A stretch of DNA of 64,000 nucleotides from Carex sylvatica (taxonomy: Eukaryota > Streptophyta > Magnoliopsida > Poales > Cyperaceae): the NCBI GenBank assembly GCA_964058845.1, contig CAXKVR010000093.1, forward strand, positions 372,001 through 436,000. The letters run 5' to 3'. Position numbers and translations under genes: made by a program. Shown here piece by piece: positions 56,839 to 64,000 of this stretch (its first letter is position 1; every line of letters starts with the position of its first letter). The notes below the pieces were generated by a model. The model saw only the letters and a program-made list of their open reading frames with translations, was not told the origin of the DNA and did not search any database.

Positions 56839-59564
56839 GCTACATATGCAAAATAACCCCTCTTCTTCCTCATTTTACAAGTGATGCACTATCAAGTGCG
56901 AAAGAGGGGTTACTTTGGGGCACACTTTAAAAGCAAACAGATAATCAATTTTTTACATGTTGTAGGGCTATGGTACTATGCATAGCGCATAGTGGTCCAT
57001 ACTATGGATCAATATCTCCATTTTCAAAGTCCAAACAATCCATCCGAACCGTTCAACATGATTTCCATATAAAAATGTACTTGTAGATCAAATTTTACAT
57101 TTTTAGAATATTTTTTAATATTTTTTTAGATGGGTAGAAAATCATTTGATCTAAAAATCCTAGACCATTCAAAAGTAGTGATTTTCTACCTACATAAAAA
57201 AAAATAGTAAAAAAAAATCTAAGAATAGAAAATTTAATTTGCAAGTATATTTTCATATGGAGATCACGTTGAATAGTTCACATCGACTATTTCAACTTTG
57301 CATACAAATTTTTTGATAATGTGTGCTATGCATAGTACCATAGCCTCACTCAATATACCAAATAATAAATTGCCCAAAAAATAAGAAGTAAAAATAAAAA
57401 CCTTCCAAGGTTGTGGAATAACTTTGTTTATGACATGAACACGCTGATTCCAACCGCTAACCACTGCCCTCAGTATTTCCCGTGTAAAACTGCAAAAATA
57501 AAAGAAAAAAAAAGTCATCATAAAACCAAACAAATTAATTATGCAAAACCTTAAAATATCACCAATAGCATTCAAAACAAATGAATTTGTTAGTTTTTCC
57601 ATTTAAAAATGATATATTCTGAATTACTCCTGTCTTTCTCTCCAAATTTTATTTAACGTTTGAAAAATAGAATGAAAATACAGGAAAGAATCCATAACCT
57701 CAGAAAAAATCAATTTATTACCAAGGCCAAGTAATACTGGTATTAGTTCAATTAACAGAGTGTAAAGGGGACTGCACATTTTGATTGAAAGCAAACAACT
57801 GATTAGTTTACCATAGTAAAATAATTTTATACTCTAGAAGATTCTTTTTTATTTAGTAGAAGCAGTTTGCTACTAAATTAAGAAAAATAAATCTGGGTAT
57901 TGAAACTTTGTTTCTCTACTATTTCAAAAAGGAAAATCAAGAGACATGCAACAATATAATATCATTTAAAAGAGTATATTCTGCTAATTTTCTTATTGAA
58001 CGTGACACATTTACCAACTTATCAAGATGATTACAAACACAATTGAATTTAATAGTAAAAAATGGATAAAGTATTCCTAAAGGGGCATTACTGGTATTTC
58101 TTGCTTCAAAGAGGGTATATATGATACTGAGGTCTTTTTACAGTATAAGCCCAGTAAAATTTTGTAAATACATTACTAGATAAGAGAGCAATACCGTAAG
58201 ACAAAGTTGCTGTAAACCAGCTTTACAGGAGCCGAAAGCACATCTGCATCTGATAAGAATGGAGAAATTAAGAAGAAATTTTTTTTTTACCAAAAACCAT
58301 GGCACAAATGAAATTTAAAAAAGAAATGGTACCCAAATCAGAATCTCTTTCATCCTGACGCATCAATTCTTGAGCTTCTTCCTCCGTTTCAACCTCAATT
58401 GGTGCTTCTCCAAATATCATGTGGTCATATTTCAATAGCAATTTCTTATCGAATTTAAAATCTGGCACTGAGATATCAAATTCAATCAATTTATTGATAT
58501 TATCATATTCGCACAAAGCATTATGAATGGAATAAAAAAAAAAAATGCTAGGTGAATTTTAAAATAACAATGCCATTTCAGGATACTGGTACTGACACCT
58601 CAGATAAAAGGTAGTACAAAACAGTTCTAAAATAAAATTGCTTAAGGGAAAACCCACTGATTTCTATTATTGAATAAAAACATGTTCTGGCAAGGTACCA
58701 AACAGCTGGTACCACCGATTTCTATTATTGAAATCAAAGCATGTGCAGAACATGAATTGAACTCTCAATAACAACAGTTAAGCAAATATGTTGGAAACTT
58801 AGGATCAACCAGTAAACTAGAAAGCAAGCTTGACTATCTTTTTTAAGTAACTTTGATGCCTATTTAGATGCATGGGGCAGAAGTAATATAAAATGTGTTG
58901 CTTCAAGATTCGTGCTGAATGGTTCATATTTTGTACAGATCAGGACTTGACTATCTTTTGCAAGACAAAACAATTTTTTTTTTTTTACTGTATATAACCC
59001 ATATTTTTCAATTTTTGTTCATTTCAAACCAGAAATACTGGTACATTAAACCTTGGGTATTTGAATTTAAATTTAGCTAACCTCTCTTGGCATTTACTCT
59101 CATGTCAAAAAGCTGAATAGGATCGGTTCCTTCTAAGCACGCAGCATAAGATATCATCCTGAAATTTCCACATATACCCAGAAAAATATCAAATTACCCA
59201 AATACAACAATTGAATTGTCTCAAGGTACCATGATAAAAATTAACCAACAATCAAACAAATAACTCACAAAGCAAGCTCTCGCGCAGCTCTAGGGCTACA
59301 AAACCTCCCGCTTTTGTCAATATTACTATGTGGGCCCACACGAGAAGAAGCGACATGAGTGTGACACGTGGCAGTTGCTTGCTCGAGTACCTCCGCAACT
59401 GCACGGAGAGGAGGAGAGGTGATGAGAGAGGGAGAAGGAGAAGAGAGAAAAGGGGCATTCTTTGAAGGTGTCTTTCTCCGGACATTTGCGTAAATTGTAA
59501 AATGGCGAGGGGTTAGAGGAGAAAAATGGGTTTTAGCAGAGGATAAGAAGCTTGCTGCTTCCAT
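53429..59564 (-). CDS. Plastid-targeted NusB-domain (antitermination factor-like) protein
   Basis: Seven exons on the minus strand: 59564-59269, 59158-59082, 58467-58333, 58249-58195, 57489-57402, 56781-56683 and 53602-53429. All splice sites are GT-AG and phases agree, giving 307 residues. The first 55 or so residues are rich in Ser, Thr and Arg with few acids, a probable chloroplast transit peptide. Then come DKSGRFCSPRAARELAL, SYAACLEGTDPI, an acidic linker (VETEEEAQELM), ADVLSAPVKLVYS, VINKVIPQPW, RIIELCILHIAMAEIT, and the NusB signature HQIVINEAVDLAKRF plus APRIINGCLRSFV, ending in a charged tail. Bacterial NusB binds boxA RNA and NusE (S10) in rRNA antitermination. A role in plastid transcription or rRNA processing is inferred from the fold and targeting only. 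Start choice: the ATG giving MEAASFLSS is intact and matches plant homologues in position. The promoter is tandemly repeated and intron 6 carries a transposon (separate entries). Confidence 0.93.
54038..54195. repeat. Tandem repeat, copy 1 and start of copy 2, in NusB intron 6
   Basis: A 136-bp unit containing CTTAAATCATTAAGGGTAC, TGGGATGCATGCATGAGAGG and TTGATTTGAGGCTTTGAGAG begins at 54041 and again at 54177. The second unit is interrupted after CATTAA by the 2-kb insertion and resumes at 56257-56368. Copy 1 therefore preserves the unoccupied target site. Confidence 0.85.
54196..56256. mobile_element. PIF/Harbinger-like non-autonomous element
   Basis: A 2,061-bp insertion with inverted ends GGGTGCGTTTGGAT and ATCCAAACGCACCC, flanked by 3-bp TAA (54193-54195 and 56257-56259), the Harbinger-type duplication. 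The empty site survives at 54058-54060. No transposase frame seen. The interior includes a GC-rich patch at 54440-54500 and several CTGGTACC words (54817-54900, 55111, 55690). Confidence 0.8.
56786..56835. repeat. (GA)n microsatellite forming a splice-site pyrimidine tract
   Basis: About 25 GA units on the plus strand are (TC)n in the NusB-like transcript and end at the CTACAG acceptor of exon 6. The repeat is thus the polypyrimidine tract of that acceptor. Confidence 0.85.
56965..57351. mobile_element. MITE, GAGTGAGGCTAT family, in NusB intron 5
   Basis: About 387 bp. Left end GGGCTATGGTACTATGCATAG, right end CTATGCATAGTACCATAGCCTCACTC in inverted orientation. Internal arms are GTAGAAAATCA and TGATTTTCTAC. 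It lies between exons 5 and 6 and does not touch the splice sites. Confidence 0.75.
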
Positions 59565-60070
59565 TTCTGGGTTTTGCTTTGGATGAGGTTTTGGAGAGGA
59601 TAGAGATTTTACAGAGGAAAATTTTGGGTATAGATTTAACAGAGTAGATTTTACTTAATGCAGCGCACAGATCATGTACAGCGCTGGTTTAATTGTATTG
59701 TCCGTCCGCTGCATGAAGCCAAAATTGTTTTGTTAAATTCTTTACACAATTTTACACAATGACCTCTTTCGTTTCCAATATTGTATGGTAGATGCTGCTT
59801 CCATTTATGGGTTTTGCTCCTACGAGTTTGTTGCTTTGGATGAGGTTTTTGGAGAGGAAAGACATTTTAACAGAGGAAACTTTTGGGTAAAGTTTTTAAC
59901 AGATCAGTTTTGGCCCTATGCAGTGCACAAACCACATACAGCCCTGTTTTAATTCTGCAGTCCGTGCGCTGCATAAACTTTTACACAATGACCCCTTGCT
60001 TTTCTAATATATGCTGCTTCTATTTCTAGGTTTTGCTATTAAATACGAATTGCTTTGGATGAGGTTTTGA
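59553..60070. repeat. Tandemly repeated promoter and start region of the NusB-like gene
   Basis: Three units begin with TGCTGCTTCCAT-like words (59553-59564, 59792-59803, about 60008-60020), then TTTCTGGGTTTTGCT-like and TTTGGATGAGGTTTT. Period is about 240 then 217 bp. Each of the first two units also holds GGGTA..TTTAACAGA and a GCAGYGCAC..GCTGCAT hairpin. The true start codon lies in the first unit. The second keeps ATG; in the third it reads ATA on the minus strand. Confidence 0.85.
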
Positions 60071-60309
60071 TTTGAATATGTAATGGATGTTATTTATGTT
60101 ATGGATATTATGAATGTAATTATATGTTGTTTGGTATCTATAATGTTCACTATTAATTTTTAGATGAATTATAAATTTGGGTGATGTGAATACTATATAC
60201 ATATATCATGTCAAAATTATCATTTTTTTTACTTGTAAATTAATAGTATAAGTGAAGTTTTTTTTCTTTGTTTTAATACATGAAACAATAATATAATTAA
60301 AATAAAAAA

Positions 60310-60440
60310 TAATATATATAATAGCCGTATCGTATCTTTCATTTTTAAAAATTGCCGTATCGCCGTATCCGTATCGTATCCGATACGATACCCGTATCCG
60401 TATCGTATCCGATACGATACCCGTATCCGTATCCATGCAA
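60310..60440. repeat. CGTATCC / GATACGATAC palindromic repeat
   Basis: CCGTATCCGTATCGTATCCG and GATACGATACCC blocks occur twice in direct order, each internally palindromic. It reads like a transposon subterminal zone, but no ends were identified. Confidence 0.75.
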
Positions 60441-60532
60441 CATAGTATAAAAGCAATGAAGTATGTAGTTTTGCCACGAAGTATATACATAATGACCACA
60501 TGTTTTTCTAATATTGTAAATATTTTAAGAGT

Positions 60533-60850
60533 GAGGCTATATTTTTATACACAGTGCACATGGGTGCGTATTTTGGATCAATGTCTCTGTTTATAAAATT
60601 CAAATAATTAATATGAATCGTTCAACATCATCACCATATAAAAATGTACTTATAATTCAACTTTTATATTTTACTATCTAAATTTTTTAAATGTGTAGAA
60701 AATCACTTTATTTAAAAATTTTAAACAATTCAAAGTAGTGAATATGTAGATCATGTTGAACAGTTAATGTACATAAACTGTTTCAACTTTAAAACAAAGA
60801 TATTGGTCCAAAATACCGAAAGATCATATTGAACGGTTTACATACATTAA
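60533..60850. mobile_element. Partial MITE, GAGTGAGGCTAT family
   Basis: Starts GAGTGAGGCTATATTTTTAT and has the family's ATCGTTCAACAT and GTAGAAAATCACTT arms, but the right terminal repeat is missing. Confidence 0.65.
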
Positions 60851-61536
60851 CAATTTATGTACACTTATTTTTTATGCAATACCAGAATTGTATATTATTA
60901 TTATTATCTTGAAGGTTGCTAATTAGTGCATGGTTGCAAAAATAATAAATAAATAATAGATATTTCTTTTATTTTTCATGAAAGATTAGACAGCACAAAT
61001 ATTTAAATACCACTTTTATTGAATTCACATAACTATTGGATCATGTGCTTCTTCTTTTAATTTTCCACCATAAGAATAAAATCAAAGTTATTGAATTACC
61101 TCAATAATAGATACTAAATTTCAAACTTACGATCTTTCATATTAAAAATATTACCGTAGTTCTCCGTAGTTTGAATTTGCAACCATAAATAATCTCGCAT
61201 TTTTTGAAAGAGGATTTATAGTTATGAAAATATTAAAATCTACAATTTCACCTTCCAACCACTGTTATTTTATTTTTTTTCTCTTGAAGTGACCTTATAT
61301 GTCCAGCCGCATCAGCATATGCAACTCAAAACTCGAATGGAGATTCCTTGTGAATATTAAAACGGTTAAGTGGTTGACCTCTAACTTTACTCAAAAATAT
61401 AATTTAAGAGAAAAAAAGAAAACACAAACAACAGTGTTGGTTAATAACTTATTACTCTCGCTTGGTAGAGAATCACATGCTCATCAACATTACTTCTCAC
61501 TTCTCAGTATCAGTAACCATAGAAATCTTATCACCA
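60851..61536. other. Intergenic DNA, nothing recognised
   Basis: AT-rich, with no gene-like frame or clear repeat. The plus-strand frame at 61299-61559 has no recognisable domain. Confidence 0.5.
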
Positions 61537-62470
61537 GCGTAATTTTATTTGGTAAGTAGCTTCGCAACAATATCAATCAAATTAAATCCATATAACAGAC
61601 AAAATAAATAAATCTGATCATGGTGTGCAAACTAGCTCGGCAGAGTCAAACCAGAATCAGACTGAATCAGCCTTATTTTCGACCAAGTTATGCTTATTGC
61701 GAGTTTTCATGGAAAAATCGGGTTAAACTGTGTTGAACTGGCTAATTCAATCAATTTTGCACCAATTTCAGTCTAATTCTCAAAATTCAGGCCGATTCCA
61801 GACCGATTCAGTTCTTTGAACAAGTTTAAGTTGTTTTTTTTTGTTTTTCACTTTTTTTTCTTTGGTTTAGTCTGCCGACTTGATGGTATCCATGTGATCT
61901 CTTACAAATTATGCACATTTTTTGGTAGTTTTCCGAACATATACTGTTGAGAATTGAGTAAAATTTGACTATGATATACATTTTAATTTTTTGAAATTGA
62001 ACTGGGTTTCATTGTGCCAAAGCCAAATAGCTGTATATGATATGCCACTAGTGTAATTTTATTTGGCAAGTAGCTTCTGAACTATATCGATCAATCAAAT
62101 AATTAAATCCATATAACTGGCAATATTAATGAATCTGATGATGGTGTTTAAACTCGGCGTAGTTAGACTGGAATCGGACTGAATCGGTCCTATTTTCAAC
62201 CAAGTTATGCTTATTGCGAGTTTTCATGGAAAAATCGGGTTAAACAGTGTTGAACCGGCTAATTCAAGAAATTTTGCACTGATTCCAGACCGTTTCCAGT
62301 TCTTTTAAACCAGGTTTGAATTGTTTTTTTGTTTTTCACTTTTTCTTCTTTGACCTAGTCTGCCGACTTATGATACCCATGTGATCTCTTACAAACTATG
62401 CACATTTTTTTTGTAGTTTTCCGAACATATATGTTGAGTATTGAATAAAGTTTGACTATGATGTGTTGAA
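61537..62470. repeat. Direct duplication, period about 508 bp
   Basis: Copy 1 (about 61537-61985) and copy 2 (about 62045-62470) share GTAATTTTATTTGG, AAGTTATGCTTATTGCGAG, TTTTCATGGAAAAATCGGG and TTTTCCGAACATATA. The ends are not TG..CA, so these are not evidently LTRs. Confidence 0.8.
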
Positions 62471-64000
62471 GCAGAGGATGTATGGTCTGTGTATGTGTGT
62501 ACACAGACTCTGTATCTGGCCGCCAGAGCAGATATGAAAGGTGGCAGCTCGTTGTATTGATATATAATTTGTTGTTATGAAAGGTAGTATCTGAATCCGT
62601 TTGAGATTTATAATATGTTTATGAGTTATTTTGTTTTTTTATTTTAGGAGATTGTAATATATGAAAAAGAAAAAAAATAATTCTAAAATAAAAGAATAAA
62701 AAAGAAAAAAGAAAGTAGGATGTCTAATTTGAGGGAGGCTCTTTCTATAAATCCTTCTCTCATTTCTCTGTAAGAATTATTTTTGTGTAAGAAATAAAAA
62801 ACGTGTGTGTGAGTGTAGAGGATGTAGGTACTAAGTTGGCACTAAACCTCATTAAATTCTGTGTTCAATTATTTTTGTGTGATTGCTTGTACACGGACTG
62901 TGTCCAATGGTACACGGATTGTGTGTGAATTTTCGCTATTTAAATTGTTACATGATGTACATTTTTTCTGAAATTGAACACGGTCTCACTGTGCCTATAT
63001 CTGTGTGAGATGTACAATCTGCAATTGTTTGTCCTTCCCCAGTGTGAGTTGTTTAATCTAAACGTACGACATTAATTTTTTGGTGCACACTTAAAATGCT
63101 CATACATAATTAACTAATGAAGTATATAGACATATGTTCTTTACATGGTGTGACGTTACGATTATTATATTGGCTACTTAATTTTACGGTCATAGAAGAA
63201 CAAACAAATTTTGCTTATCCAAATCAGAAACCCTGGTATCTTTCTTAAACATGACAAATTAAATATGGATTAAAAAAAGTAAATTGCAAATGGCCAATTT
63301 TTGACTAATTAATTACTCCACATTTGTAATTTTTGACGATCAAAGTTCTTAATGAAGTTGATTATATTATATAAAGAAAATAATGAGACTTGTTGTAATT
63401 TATTTTCTGTAAAAATAATGCTACTGTTCTCACACTGTAGAAATTATTAAATTCAGACGTATGAAAATAGAAAAAGTACCTCGTTTTCAAGAAATATAGA
63501 AAGATCGGGTTTATTGAGTCCGATCCAAATATTATGGATCAGACGATCAATGATTCAGATCCAAGTATTTTTTTTTTTAGTTTGAATCCGGATTGTCCAA
63601 TTAGGAGAAAATCAAGCCCTGGTCCAAAGATGATCCTAGAAAATAATAATATTTGGATCTGAATCATTGAATCCGATTTCTTTTACTTTTTATCCCTGCC
63701 AACTGACACTCGATCGAATGTCAATAAACCTTGTTTTCCTTTTTTGTTTTGTTTTGAAAATAAGATAGGGGTCAAGCCCCTATATTCTATTGATAAATTA
63801 AATATAAGATACAATCAACAGAGTAAAAAAAAATAAGAAATTGCTCAATAAGTATTGAGCAAAGATAAAATAAAAATTACATTTCTTGTACCACTTGACC
63901 AACCAACTGAAAAATAGAACAAAAATTGTCCCTAAAGATCCAATTGCATCGCTCTCTCTCCATAATATGAAGATAGCAATCAAGAAGACTCTTCTCAACT
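62471..64000. other. Intergenic DNA at the right edge
   Basis: No gene recognised. At 63454-63680 an inverted pair AATGATTCAGATCCAA / TTGGATCTGAATCATT suggests a hairpin element related to 38973-39070. The minus-strand frame at the very end is hydrophobic low-complexity sequence. Confidence 0.5.

Noticed and set aside
61537..62470. The 508-bp duplicates as LTRs of a small retroelement
   Set aside because: The copies lack TG..CA ends, PBS, polypurine tract and target duplication; a plain duplication fits better.
1..64000. CRISPR arrays, operons or bacterial ribosome-binding sites
   Set aside because: Spliced plant genes, plant transposons and AT-rich intergenic DNA make these inapplicable; no evenly spaced repeat-spacer pattern was found.

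Overview
The window is flowering-plant nuclear DNA. It is AT-rich, with long intergenic stretches and GT-AG introns. Its genes encode plant-type WRKY and GATA factors, a BAHD acyltransferase and a plastid-targeted NusB-domain protein, and it carries Ty1/copia, hAT-like, Mutator-like, Harbinger-like, MITE and SINE elements. I cannot name the species. Only five protein-coding loci are supported. Most other long reading frames are antisense or transposon shadows.

Layout. 1-4.6 kb: MITEs, a SINE with a 17-bp target duplication, and a small partial WRKY-domain gene (+). 6.3-8.1 kb: a two-exon class-I GATA zinc-finger gene (-). 9.6-23.4 kb: one large composite of nested transposons. A Mutator-like element with long terminal inverted repeats (TIRs; 9-bp duplication AGAAAACTA) contains a 427-bp MITE (duplication CAATACATG). 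The MITE was split by a copia-type LTR, now a solo LTR (duplication GAGAT). That LTR was split by a 9.3-kb copia retrotransposon of the same broad family (duplication GCAGC). 24-29.7 kb: gene-free with several MITEs. 29.7-31.5 kb: two hAT-like elements built of GGGTACGGGT-type repeats, the second inserted in a SINE. 32.6-35.1 kb: the TATA-box-binding protein gene (TBP, -), with eight exons resolved. 36-37 kb: TGAGCGAGC-type repeats. 40.0-42.9 kb: a two-exon BAHD acyltransferase gene (+). 43-53 kb: gene-poor, with a TGAACAGTA-like array and a possible unrecognised exon. 53.4-59.6 kb: a seven-exon gene (-) for a plastid NusB-domain protein. One of its introns holds a 2-kb Harbinger-like insertion, and its promoter and start-codon segment is repeated in tandem. 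60-64 kb: MITE remnants and a roughly 508-bp direct duplication.

The genes do not form a pathway. They are independently transcribed housekeeping (TBP, plastid NusB-like), regulatory (WRKY, GATA) and specialised-metabolism (BAHD) loci.

The most informative signals are structural. Four insertions are stacked and each can be dated relative to the others. The innermost retrotransposon has nearly identical LTRs around a coding region already wrecked by stops, frameshifts and lost catalytic residues. Pre-insertion paralogues of two transposon sites survive in the same window. Short words around TGGTAC/GTACCA appear strongly over-represented from about 40 to 59 kb.
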